From contig JAJEAR010000039.1 of the NCBI GenBank assembly GCA_022822665.1, positions 85,175-149,174 of the forward strand: a DNA stretch of 64,000 nucleotides. The letters run 5' to 3'. This DNA is from Alphaproteobacteria bacterium (lineage in GTDB: Bacteria > Pseudomonadota > Alphaproteobacteria > Thalassobaculales > Thalassobaculaceae). The first letter of the stretch is position 1; each line of letters starts with the position of its first letter. The notes below the pieces were generated by a model. That model did no database searches and was not told where the DNA came from. It worked only from the letters and a program-made list of their open reading frames with translations. The position numbers and the translations under genes are program-made. Positions 17,066 through 25,323 of the stretch are shown piece after piece.

Positions 17066-17749
17066 CTACTCCGTCCGTGCAGAGATATCCATACCCCGAA
17101 ACAGGTTGGTCATGAACGCGGTCGCGAGGATCGGTGCGGCGAGGTTGAGAATCGGAACGGTGGTGAGCACGGTGATGATCACTCCGGCAAGCAGGATCCG
17201 GCCCCGGTAACGCCGTCGCACGGCGCGCGCGTCAGCCGGTTCGAGGCTGCGGGTTGCGACCACATCGAAGAACTCGCGCCCGAACAGGTACCCATTCAGG
17301 CAATAGAACAGCACCAGGCCCAGGCCCGGAATGAACAGGGCAAACGCATAGACCGGCAGGAGGATCAGGTTCATCGTCAGCGAAATGGCCAGCAGCGACG
17401 CTCCGGCAACCATGACCTCGCGCAGTCCGCGCTGGCGCGGGGGTGCGGCATTCGGCCAGTACCGGGCATCGACGGCGTCGGCAACCGAATCAAGGAAAAA
17501 CCCGGCCACGATCATGACGGTCGAGGGAAAGAAGATCAGCGCTCCGATCAGCACCAGGACCGCCCCGCCCGCGGCCACGACGGTATCGGCGATCCCGTTT
17601 CCGAACATCCCGAAGCTTGCAACCAGCCACCAGCTGAGAACGACCGCGAGCACTGTTGCAAGACACGCACCGAGGACACTCCCGACCAGGGCCCGGCGCA
17701 ACACCGGGTCCGGCAGTTGCGCGAACGCCCGTCGCAGGGATTCGATCAT
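17066..17749 (-). CDS. EI24-domain (CysZ-like) membrane protein
   Basis: A 227-residue inner-membrane protein of the EI24/CysZ family. Hydrophobic segments near residues 27-48, 57-80, 108-140 and 188-215 fit four or more helices, with SVADAVDARYWPNAAPPRQR in between and FYCLNGYLFGREFFDVVATR, a typical EI24 stretch, near 160. CysZ transports sulfate in E. coli, but alphaproteobacterial members are mostly uncharacterised, so transport of sulfate is only one option. Start ATG 17749 follows GGAG. First gene of a probable three-gene unit with bactofilin and the lipoprotein. Confidence 0.78.
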   Translation of the reverse strand: MIESLRRAFAQLPDPVLRRALVGSVLGACLATVLAVVLSWWLVASFGMFGNGIADTVVAAGGAVLVLIGALIFFPSTVMIVAGFFLDSVADAVDARYWPNAAPPRQRGLREVMVAGASLLAISLTMNLILLPVYAFALFIPGLGLVLFYCLNGYLFGREFFDVVATRSLEPADARAVRRRYRGRILLAGVIITVLTTVPILNLAAPILATAFMTNLFRGMDISARTE

Positions 17750-17894
17750 GTCACCACTCCATCGCGAGAGCACGCACTCCTGTTGTCGGGCCTTGCGCGC
17801 AACAAGGCAAGCCCCGGCGCCCACACGCCGCCAGGTTGGTCTATAACGCCGCTGGAGCGGCCGCCTGTCGCGGCCGCGGCAACCGGGGAGACCC

Positions 17895-18905
17895 ATGCGG
17901 ACACGCACAATCGATGTCACCGCCATCGGCAACGCGATCGTCGACGTGGTTTCCCAGGTCGACGATGCGTTCCTGCAGGAGCACTCGATCACCAAGGGAG
18001 CCATGCAGCTCATCGATGCCGACCGCTCTCGGGAACTTTACCGGCTGCTGGGACCGGGGCTCGAGGTGTCCGGGGGGTCCGCGGCCAATACCGCCACCGG
18101 CCTCGCCGCCATGGGTGGACGCGCGGCGTTCGTCGGCAAGGTCCGTGACGATCACCTGGGCAGCGTGTTCCGTGCCGACATCGCCCGGTTCGGGGTCCGC
18201 TACGAGACGCCGTCGTCGACAGCCGGACTGGATTCGGCCTGCTGCCTGGTCCTGGTGACACCCGACGCCCAGCGATCCATGAACACCTATCTCGGTGCCT
18301 GCACCGAACTTGATGCCGCCGACATCGACCCGGAGCTGATCGCCGACAGCGCCATCATCTACCTCGAGGGCTACCTCTGGGACCCGCCGGGCGGACGCCG
18401 GGCCCTGCAGGCCGCCGCCGCTGCCGCGCGGCGCACCGGGACCCGTGTCGCGCTGACGCTGTCGGACCCGTACTGCGTCGAGCGGCACCGCGACGACATT
18501 CTCCGGCTGCTTTCGGACCACGTCGACATCCTGTTCTGCAACGAGGATGAACTTCGCGCGCTTTGCCGGACTGATGACCTTGAAACCGCGATCACGGCCG
18601 TGGTCGGCGACTGCGACCTCCTGGCGGTGACCAGGGGCGCACACGGTTCCATCGTGATCGGACCGGGTGAACGCCACCAGGTCCCGGCGCTGCCCGCCGG
18701 CCCCGTGGTCGATACCACCGGAGCCGGGGACATCTATGCCGCCGGTTTCCTGTTCGGACTGGCCAGCGGTAAACCGCTCGACCGCTGCGGAGAGATCGCC
18801 AGTGCCGCGGCAGGAGAGATCATCACCCGGTTCGGCGCCCGGTTTCCCGGCCGCGGAGATGACGGATCCGCAGGGCGTCCGGGAGTTTCCGACACGGCCG
18901 CCTGA
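17895..18905 (+). CDS. PfkB-family carbohydrate/adenosine kinase
   Basis: A 336-residue ribokinase-fold kinase. The first signature GGSAANTATGLAAMGGRAAF is at residues 60-79 and the second, VVDTTGAGDIYAAGFLFG, at 271-288, with catalytic Asp279 in GAGD. The opening VTAIGNAIVDVVSQVDDAFL and the STAGLDSACCLVLVTPDAQR lid strand match the alphaproteobacterial 'adenosine kinase' group, which phosphorylates a nucleoside or sugar with ATP. The last 25 residues are a low-complexity tail. It is divergent from the EI24 gene. Confidence 0.85.
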   Translation: MRTRTIDVTAIGNAIVDVVSQVDDAFLQEHSITKGAMQLIDADRSRELYRLLGPGLEVSGGSAANTATGLAAMGGRAAFVGKVRDDHLGSVFRADIARFGVRYETPSSTAGLDSACCLVLVTPDAQRSMNTYLGACTELDAADIDPELIADSAIIYLEGYLWDPPGGRRALQAAAAAARRTGTRVALTLSDPYCVERHRDDILRLLSDHVDILFCNEDELRALCRTDDLETAITAVVGDCDLLAVTRGAHGSIVIGPGERHQVPALPAGPVVDTTGAGDIYAAGFLFGLASGKPLDRCGEIASAAAGEIITRFGARFPGRGDDGSAGRPGVSDTAA

Positions 18906-19625
18906 CCTGGCGAACGGGTACCGGCTTGCGGTGTTCCGGCCGGGTTGTGCGGCTGATGGACCGTCCGTCGGCCGGCGCAGGCCCCGTACCCGGCCACGGG
19001 CAATTTGTTCCGGACGCCGATGCCTCGCGGCGCTCGGGAACGGCCCGGACACGGCGGCGTCCCGGGGCCGCGAAAGCGTCGCTTCGGACCAACCACAGCA
19101 GCTCTTCCGACGATGCGGCTTCGGCATCAACCGGGGCGACGGAACAGGCCTGATGGCGGATGGTGCCTGCGCCACGCCGCAGGGCGCCGGCCCGTTGTGA
19201 TTCATGTATTAGCAGCAAACCGGTTTGTTGATCACTTTTGGCATTATGTGAGCGTCAAGCGCTGTTGTGTCGTACAGGCAGCGCGCGGTCTGGTCCCGCT
19301 GGACTGCGTGGAAGCACTTGGGGACCTGTCCGCGCTGCCGAGAGATCGGCCAAGAGATCTCCCGAATGACCGCGCCGGTCCGCAGTACCTGCTCACCCGG
19401 TCATCAGTGTGCCGTTCGAGGCAGTCCGCACCGTGTCCGTTCAGGGCAATGGTCCGGAGGTATCCGGAGATCCGGCACCGGACGGGCACGAACGTGGGCT
19501 GGGCGACTGCCGTTTGTGAACGGACCCGGCAACGCTGACGGCGAACCCCGCGCTGGTACGATCCGGGATGCGCATGGCCGGCCTGTCCGGCGAATTCAGC
19601 CTTCCTCCAGGCCCGCGCTATCGAA
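18906..19625. other. Long intergenic region, no gene supported
   Basis: About 720 bases between the PfkB kinase and the DUF2188 remnant. Several frames stay open by composition only; none has a family pattern or a ribosome site. The segment 19200-19260 is less GC-rich than its surroundings and could hold regulatory sequence. Confidence 0.45.
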
Positions 19626-19820
19626 TCAATCCCTGGGCGGGAACGGACCGTTTCCGTACGAATCACGCTCCCTGATGCGACCTTCATGTCCGTGCACGAA
19701 TAGTTCGGTCCCCTGCTTGCGCGCGATCCGGCGACCGCTGTCAATGGCCTCCCGCTGGGTCCGATGAACAGACGTCGCGCGCTGACTACCGGCTCGGAGC
19801 CAGCGTGGGAGTTTCCGCAT
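19626..19820 (-). CDS. DUF2188 protein, probably N-terminally damaged
   Basis: Sixty-four residues match the core and end of DUF2188 proteins: ASHRTQ-like SVHRTQREAIDSGRRIARKQ, GTELFVHGHEGRIRERDSYG and NGPFPPRD. The family normally starts about 15-20 residues earlier with a short strand. A likely original ATG exists at about 19861 (MANPSH), but it is in another frame, so a single indel near 19820-19850 may have broken the N-terminus. DUF2188 proteins are small basic proteins of unknown function, often carried in accessory regions. Expression from ATG 19820 is possible but not shown. Confidence 0.6.
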   Translation of the reverse strand: MRKLPRWLRAGSQRATSVHRTQREAIDSGRRIARKQGTELFVHGHEGRIRERDSYGNGPFPPRD

Positions 19821-19889
19821 GGCGGTGACCGGGCTGTTGACCCGTGACTTGGGTTCGCCATATGTTCCGCCTCCTCATGTAGCGACTGG

Positions 19890-20873
19890 ATGACAGTGAT
19901 GCCGATGCAAGACAGCCCCGCCTGGCACGCCTACCGCGCGATGTTCGAACACCCGGTCATCTTCACGCACCTGGTGACCGGCTATGCCACGGGCCTTGAG
20001 GCCGACGATGGAATCGACCTGCGCAAACGGCTGGACTGGCAGCGCCTGCGCCCGGTGGCCGCGGAAGACATGCCAGGGCCGGCCTACCCGCATTCGGCGT
20101 TCTGGAGCGTTGGGCTGCAGGGCAATGGTCGCGATGGAACGGTCCTGTTCCTGGTCGAGATCCACACGGAGATCGATACCGGGGCCGATGACCGGCTCAC
20201 CGCCTGCCACGAAGCACTTGCGGATGCGGGCGGGCCGGTTCCGAGACTGGTACAGCTGGTGATCCACGACGGCGACAAGCCGTGGCCCCCGGCGACCGTG
20301 AAGCACGGCGCCGCGGAGCGGATCGTCCTCGATATCCGCGCCCTCGAGACCGGGGACATCGACCCGGATTCGGTGATTTCCCACATCATCGCGATACAGA
20401 CTTCCGTACTGCCGGACCGGATCGGCCTCAACCTGCCGGCCGGCTGTGTGTCGCTGCTCCCGGAACCGGAGCACGCAGGAGCGGTGGAGGCGATCCTCGA
20501 ATGGGGAAACCTGCTCGGCCGCGAGCACGGTCTCGAGTTCAACATGTCACGCAGCCTTGGCGAGAGGGAACCCACGCTGGAGGACATCCGGCGCGCCGAC
20601 GAACTGATGCGGCCATTCCACCGGCAAGGCAGGGATCAGGGACAGCGCAAGGGCTATGCCAAGGCGCTGATGGAGGAAGCGGCCGCCGAGCGGGTGATGC
20701 TGTGGCGGATGGCCCAGGTCAAGTTCGGCGAGAAAGCGGTCGCCGGCATGCCGCGGCTGTTCGACACGCACTACCCGCTGGAAGACCAGGGCAAGGTCGG
20801 ACTGGTCGGCGAGTTCATCATGTCAAGCACTTCCGCCAGTCAGCTCTCCAAGCGCATGCGGCGCAGGCGATAG
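19890..20873 (+). CDS. Rpn/YhgA-like putative nuclease
   Basis: A 327-residue protein resembling the Rpn family (PD-(D/E)XK fold; recombination-promoting nucleases related to transposase-like YhgA). The opening AWHAYRAMFEHPVIFTHLVT is the usual 'D..fk.lf.dp.....ll' start; HSAFWSVGLQGNGRDGTVLF followed by LVEIHTEID gives the core strand pair, where EIH replaces the common 'EfQ'. The C-terminal MAQVKFGEKAVAGMPRLFDT region matches the 'RFG.lp....l' tail. It is well diverged, so DNase activity is uncertain. It ends 16 bases before the hydrolase gene and may share a transcript. Confidence 0.58.
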   Translation: MTVMPMQDSPAWHAYRAMFEHPVIFTHLVTGYATGLEADDGIDLRKRLDWQRLRPVAAEDMPGPAYPHSAFWSVGLQGNGRDGTVLFLVEIHTEIDTGADDRLTACHEALADAGGPVPRLVQLVIHDGDKPWPPATVKHGAAERIVLDIRALETGDIDPDSVISHIIAIQTSVLPDRIGLNLPAGCVSLLPEPEHAGAVEAILEWGNLLGREHGLEFNMSRSLGEREPTLEDIRRADELMRPFHRQGRDQGQRKGYAKALMEEAAAERVMLWRMAQVKFGEKAVAGMPRLFDTHYPLEDQGKVGLVGEFIMSSTSASQLSKRMRRRR

Positions 20874-20889
20874 GGCGGAGGAACGGTCG

Positions 20890-21801
20890 ATGATCCCCGG
20901 ACTGGAAGGTTGCGACAGCTTCGAGGTCACCACGCCGGACCGCGGGTACGGGTCGGCGACGCTGGTCGGCAGGACCTGCGGCTCGGGACCGCCGCTGCTG
21001 CTCCTGCACGGCAATCCGCTTACCCATGTCTCCTGGCACAAGGTCGCACCGCTGCTCGCATCCCGGCACCGGCTGATCATGGCCGACCTGCGGGGCTACG
21101 GCGACTCGCGGGGTCCCGAAGACGGCGGTCCCGGGAGCGTGAATTACTCGTTTCGCGCCATGGCAGCGGACCTTGTCGACCTGATGACCCATTTCGGCTA
21201 CCGGGAGTTCGACGTTGCCGGGCACGACCGGGGCGCCAGGGTCGCCCACCGGATGACGCTCGACCACCCCGACCGGGTCCGGCGGGCAGCGGTGATCGAC
21301 ATCCTGCCCAGCCACCACATCTGGACCCACGGGTCGGCGGAGTGGGCACGCTCGTCCTGGCACTGGCTGTTCATGATCCAGCCGCGCGACATGCCGGAGC
21401 GGATGATGGCGGGCGTTCCCGCCCGCTACTTCATCGAGCAGAAGATATCAAAGCCGGGCAAGGGCCTCACGCCGTTCGCGCCCGAGGCATTCGAGGAATA
21501 CGTCCGCTGCTTCACGTGGAAGACCATACGCGGCTCGTGCGAGGACTATCGCGCCTGCGCCGACTCGGACCTTGCCATGGACACCGGGGACTTCGAGGCG
21601 GACAGGCGCGTGGCCTGCCCGCTGCTGGTCCTGTGGGGCCGCGAGAGCCACACCGGCACCGTGTTCGGGGACGTGCTGTCGGTGTGGCGGCGCTACGCCG
21701 CAGGCGAGGTGACCGGTGGACCGATCGATGCCGGCCATTACGTCAACGAGGAAAGGCCGGAGGAAACCGCCGCCCGGCTGCAGCGCCACTTCGCGGCCTG
21801 A
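20890..21801 (+). CDS. Alpha/beta hydrolase, haloacetate dehalogenase-like
   Basis: A 303-residue alpha/beta hydrolase. The oxyanion loop is LLLLHGNPLTHVSWH (36-50). The nucleophile is an aspartate, Asp113 in AGHDRGARVAHRM, as in fluoroacetate/haloacetate dehalogenases, with the neighbouring arginines that bind the carboxylate. VIDILPSHHIW and the catalytic His283 in AGHYVNEE complete the pattern. The aspartate nucleophile argues for dehalogenase or epoxide-type chemistry rather than ester hydrolysis. It probably forms an operon with the Rpn-like gene (16-base gap, GGAGG-like site at 20877-20881) and converges on the SDR gene. Confidence 0.82.
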   Translation: MIPGLEGCDSFEVTTPDRGYGSATLVGRTCGSGPPLLLLHGNPLTHVSWHKVAPLLASRHRLIMADLRGYGDSRGPEDGGPGSVNYSFRAMAADLVDLMTHFGYREFDVAGHDRGARVAHRMTLDHPDRVRRAAVIDILPSHHIWTHGSAEWARSSWHWLFMIQPRDMPERMMAGVPARYFIEQKISKPGKGLTPFAPEAFEEYVRCFTWKTIRGSCEDYRACADSDLAMDTGDFEADRRVACPLLVLWGRESHTGTVFGDVLSVWRRYAAGEVTGGPIDAGHYVNEERPEETAARLQRHFAA

Positions 21802-21806
21802 TCGCG

Positions 21807-22565
21807 TCAGCGAATGGTGAACCCGCCATCGACCGTCACCACCGTGCCGGTCATGAACCCCGATGCGCCCGAGGCCAGCAGCAGCAGGGCGCCGTCGAGG
21901 TCCGACACCTGACCGAGCCGGCGCTGCGGCACCGAGCGGACCAGGGCCTGGCCGGGCGGTGAATGGAAGAAGTCGCTGTTCATCGGGGTCTCGACATAGC
22001 CCGGAGCGATGGCATTGACCCGGACACCGTGACGCGCCAGCTCGAGCGCCATCGCCGCTGTCAGCTGGTTCAGCCCTCCCTTCGATGCACAGTAGGTCGA
22101 CAGCGTCCCGATCGGCCGCGCGCCCAGCACCGAGGAGATGTTGATGATCGAGCCCTCGCCGCGCCCGGCCATGCCGCGGGCCACTTCCTGGGCGCAGAAG
22201 AAGCACCCCTTCAGGTTGGTCCCGAGCACCGTGTCGTACTCCTGCTCGGTCACGTCCAGGAAGGCGCTGTTGATCGCGAGGCCGGCATTGTTGACCAGGA
22301 TGTCGACCGGGCCCAGCACGCCTTCCACCTCGCTCACCCCGGCCTCGATGCTGGAGCGGTCCATCACGTCCATGGTCACCGCGTGGGCACAACCGCCCCC
22401 GGCTTCGATTTCTTCCTGCAGGGCCGCGATGCGGTCGGTCTGGCGCGCCGCCAGTCCGACACGGGCGCCATGGCGGGCCAGGACACGGGCAAATCTCTCT
22501 CCCAGCCCCTGCGAGGCGCCGGTCACCAGCGCGGTCCTGCCGGCAAGATCGTACAGGTCGGTCAC
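21807..22565 (-). CDS. SDR-family oxidoreductase
   Basis: A 252-residue classical short-chain dehydrogenase. GRTALVTGASQGLGERFARV gives the TGxxxGxG cofactor motif; DILVNNAGLAIN is the NNAG motif; SIINISSVLGARPIGTLSTY carries the catalytic serine, and YCASKGGLNQL the YxxxK pair; MTGTVVTVDGGFTIR is the usual C-terminus. I take the GTG at 22565 as start because it overlaps the stop of the upstream acyl-CoA synthetase gene (GTGA) and has GGAG upstream; an ATG at 22586 is poorly placed. Coupling suggests the product acts on an acyl-CoA or acyl derivative from that enzyme. Confidence 0.88.
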   Translation of the reverse strand: MTDLYDLAGRTALVTGASQGLGERFARVLARHGARVGLAARQTDRIAALQEEIEAGGGCAHAVTMDVMDRSSIEAGVSEVEGVLGPVDILVNNAGLAINSAFLDVTEQEYDTVLGTNLKGCFFCAQEVARGMAGRGEGSIINISSVLGARPIGTLSTYCASKGGLNQLTAAMALELARHGVRVNAIAPGYVETPMNSDFFHSPPGQALVRSVPQRRLGQVSDLDGALLLLASGASGFMTGTVVTVDGGFTIR

Positions 22566-24184
22566 GGTTGTCTCCGTTCGAGCCATTCCTTCAGGACCAG
22601 CTTCATCACCTTGCCGTTGGCGTTGCGCGGCAGCGGTTCGACAAGGAACGTGAAGCTGTCCGGGACCTTGTAGTCGGCAAGACGGCTCCTGCAGAAGTCC
22701 CGCAGGTCCCCGGGGTCAGGCTGCGCACCGGCTGGCACCACGAAACAGTGGATCCGTTCGCCCAGCACCGGGTCCGGCCGGGCGATGGCAGCGACTTCAC
22801 CGACCGCGGGATGATGCGCCAGCATGTTCTCGAGCTCGGCACTGTAGATCTTGTAGCCGCCCCGGTTGATCATGTCCTTCCTGCGATCGAACACCGCGAG
22901 AAACCCGTCGCCGTCGAGCGCACCGATATCGCCGGAACACCACCAGCCCTCGCGGAAGTTGGCATCGGTCTCTCCGGGGCGGTTCCAGTAGCCGGGGACT
23001 ACCATCGGCCCCTTGATCAGCACCTCCCCGGCCTCTCCGGCAGCCACCTCGGCCCCGGTCTCGTCCACGATCCTCAGTTCGGCGCAGGCCACCGCCAGGC
23101 CCACGCTGTCCGGCCTCTCCCGCGTGCGGCCCGGCGGCATCACGGTCGCCGGCGAAGTGGTCTCGGTCGCACCGTAGGCGTTCGCAAGCTGCAGTCCGGG
23201 AAGGGCGCGGGAAAGCGCCGCAATGGTCGCCTCCGGCATCGGCGCGCCGCCGTAGGCGCCGATGCGCCACGCCGAGAGGTCATGCTCGCCGAGATCGGCC
23301 CTGAGCAGGCACAGGTTGTACATCGCCGGCACCATCACCGTGTGGGTGATCCTTTCGCTCGCGGCACGCGCGAGGAACCCGTGCACCTCGAAGTCGCGCA
23401 TCATGACGCTGCAGCCGCCGCACCGGACCATGGCAAGAAGGATGGCCACCACTCCGGTGACATGGCTCGCGGGCACGACCAGCATCGACCGGTCACCCGA
23501 TCCGAGGCCGAACACCTGCTGGTAGTGCATGACCGAGTGCACCAGGTTCAGGTGGGTCAGCATGGCACCCTTCGGCCTGCCTGTGGTGCCCGAGGTGTAG
23601 AGCAGGATTGCGGTCTCCTCCTCGCCGAAGTCGCGCGGGACCGGCACATGATCCGTCTCGCCGGCCGGTTCGAGCCCTCCCGTGTCCGCTATCCGGTAGA
23701 AGCGGCGTACCCACGGGACCGCAGCCGGATCCGGGATCCGGTCCGCGAGCCCGGCCTCGCTGACCAGCGCCGCCGCCCGGCAGTCGGTAAGGATGAAGGC
23801 GAGCCCGTCCCTCTGTTCGCGCGGGTTCACCGGAACGGCGATGGCGCCGATGCGCAGGATCGCCAGCAGGAGCACGAGGAAGTCCGGGCGGTTGCCGAGC
23901 AGCAGGCACACCCGGTCCTCCGCGCCCAGTCCGTCCGCGAGCAATCTCCCGGCCGCCCGCTCGACCAGCCGGTCGAGATCCCGGTAGCTGATCCGGCATT
24001 TCCCGGCGACCAGTGCTTCGTGGTCAGGCAGGCTGCGGACCGTCTCGTCAAACATCGCCACAACATCGTTCGGGCGGTCGGGAAAGCACAGCACCCGCCG
24101 GTTGCCGAAATGGGTCTCCCGCACCGGCGGGTCCATCGCCCGGGATTTCGCGTTCACTGCGTCCGCCCCGTCCTTCGTCTGCAT
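22562..24184 (-). CDS. AMP-binding acyl-CoA synthetase
   Basis: A 540-residue member of the acyl-adenylate-forming family. AILLYTSGTTGRPKGAMLTH is the P-loop-like motif near 200; NAYGATETTSPATV, the A5 motif near 330; WWCSGDIGALDGDGFLAVFD, with the ribose-binding aspartate, near 410; RRKDMINRGGYKIYSAELEN (hinge) and PRNANGKVMKLVLKEWLE (catalytic lysine) at the end. It activates a carboxylic acid to its CoA thioester; the substrate is not evident. A second ATG at codon 17 is possible. It is followed by the coupled SDR gene. Confidence 0.88.
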   Translation of the reverse strand: MQTKDGADAVNAKSRAMDPPVRETHFGNRRVLCFPDRPNDVVAMFDETVRSLPDHEALVAGKCRISYRDLDRLVERAAGRLLADGLGAEDRVCLLLGNRPDFLVLLLAILRIGAIAVPVNPREQRDGLAFILTDCRAAALVSEAGLADRIPDPAAVPWVRRFYRIADTGGLEPAGETDHVPVPRDFGEEETAILLYTSGTTGRPKGAMLTHLNLVHSVMHYQQVFGLGSGDRSMLVVPASHVTGVVAILLAMVRCGGCSVMMRDFEVHGFLARAASERITHTVMVPAMYNLCLLRADLGEHDLSAWRIGAYGGAPMPEATIAALSRALPGLQLANAYGATETTSPATVMPPGRTRERPDSVGLAVACAELRIVDETGAEVAAGEAGEVLIKGPMVVPGYWNRPGETDANFREGWWCSGDIGALDGDGFLAVFDRRKDMINRGGYKIYSAELENMLAHHPAVGEVAAIARPDPVLGERIHCFVVPAGAQPDPGDLRDFCRSRLADYKVPDSFTFLVEPLPRNANGKVMKLVLKEWLERRQP

Positions 24185-24376
24185 GGCGTGCGAACGCTAC
24201 CCCGTGTCCCGGCACGCTGCAAACCGCCGGGCGTGCCCCGGGTGCCGCTCGGGCACGGACTGTTCCGATTATGTCGGATTTTGAACTGCTTGTGACGACA
24301 CTGCGAAACTGGTTTTCCCGGATAATACCTAGATGAGCAAAGGAGATGGGAATCGGGACTGGCTGGAGCGGCGGCG
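24185..24376. promoter_or_regulatory. Divergent intergenic region with small inverted repeat
   Basis: This 192-base region separates the minus-strand acyl-CoA synthetase operon from the plus-strand one-carbon operon, so it should hold both promoters. It becomes AT-richer from 24258 on. A short inverted repeat TCCGA-TTATG-TCGGA lies at 24264-24278 and could be an operator; a GATAAT-like -10 lies near 24332. Neither is proven. Confidence 0.3.
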
Positions 24377-25294
24377 ATGACCTTCAACAGCCCACAGATC
24401 CGCAGCCTGGTTGACGGGTACTCGGTGGAGATCACGCCCGCCGGAGCCGCCCGCATCGACGCCTTCGCCAGCCATCTTCCGGCCGGCACCACCGTCAATG
24501 TCACCTTCCTGCCCGGTTCGGAAATCGCCGGGACCGTGGCCGTATGCCGGCGCCTGCGGGCAGAGGGGTTCAATCCGGTACCGCATCTTGCCGCCCGCAG
24601 CCTGACCGGCCGAAGCCAGCTCGAGCGCACGCTCGACGAACTGGTGACCCACGCCGCGGTGACCGAGGTGCTGGTCATCGCGGGTGGCGTCGACCGGCCG
24701 CTGGGTCCGTTCGCAAGTTCGATGGACCTGCTCGAGACCGGACTGCTCGAGCGCCGGGGCATCCGGACCGTCGGGGTTGCCGGACACCCGGAAGGGTCGC
24801 CCGACATCCCCGCGCCGGAACTTGCCAGTGCTCTCGCCCGGAAGAACGCCTGGGCCCGCGATACCGGTCTCGACGTCTATATCGAGACCCAGTTCTGTTT
24901 TGACGCCGACACGGTCGCGGCCTGGGAACGGCGCCTGCGCGCCGATGGCAACCGGCTGCCGATCCGTGTCGGGGTTCCGGGCCCGGCCACCGTGAAGACG
25001 CTGCTCAGGTTCGCGCAGGTCTCCGGCGTCGGCCCCTCGATGCTGTTCCTGACCCGCCAGGCCCGCTCGGTGACCCGCCTGCTGTCGCAACAGCAGCCCG
25101 ACCGGTTCGTGGCCCGGCTCGCGGAACTGGTTGCGGCCGATCCCGGCTCGCTCGTGCGCGGCCTCCACTTCTATCCCTTCGGCGGCCTTGCGAAGACCGC
25201 CGAGTGGGTCAACGCGGTCAGCGCCGGCGCCTTCCGGCCCGACGGCAAAAACGGCTTCACCGTTCTCGGGCAGGCCCTGCCTGCCGCTTCCTGA
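24377..25294 (+). CDS. Methylenetetrahydrofolate reductase-like protein
   Basis: A 305-residue protein of the MetF family (TIM barrel, FAD-dependent). It begins with the family start, LVDGYSVEITPAGAARIDAF, and has TTVNVTFLPGSE, GFNPVPHLAARSLTGRSQLE, VLVIAGGVDRPLGPFASSMD, TVGVAGHPEGSPDIP and IETQFCFDADTVAAWERRL, all typical of the flavin/folate face. It should interconvert 5,10-methylene- and 5-methyl-tetrahydrofolate. First gene of a three-gene operon, with 29 bases to the methyltransferase, so its likely job is to oxidise methyl-H4folate derived from demethylation. Start ATG 24377 has GGAGCGG upstream. Confidence 0.85.
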   Translation: MTFNSPQIRSLVDGYSVEITPAGAARIDAFASHLPAGTTVNVTFLPGSEIAGTVAVCRRLRAEGFNPVPHLAARSLTGRSQLERTLDELVTHAAVTEVLVIAGGVDRPLGPFASSMDLLETGLLERRGIRTVGVAGHPEGSPDIPAPELASALARKNAWARDTGLDVYIETQFCFDADTVAAWERRLRADGNRLPIRVGVPGPATVKTLLRFAQVSGVGPSMLFLTRQARSVTRLLSQQQPDRFVARLAELVAADPGSLVRGLHFYPFGGLAKTAEWVNAVSAGAFRPDGKNGFTVLGQALPAAS

Positions 25295-25323
25295 CCAGGT
25301 CACGTCCCGGGGAGATTTCCGCC

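Noticed and set aside
24264..24278. Inverted repeat TCCGA-TTATG-TCGGA as a definite operator
   Set aside because: Five-base arms occur by chance often; without a regulator gene or second copy it is only noted in the intergenic entry.
22568..24295. Plus-strand open frame of about 575 codons opposite the acyl-CoA synthetase
   Set aside because: It mirrors codon bias of the real gene; no family pattern or ribosome site.
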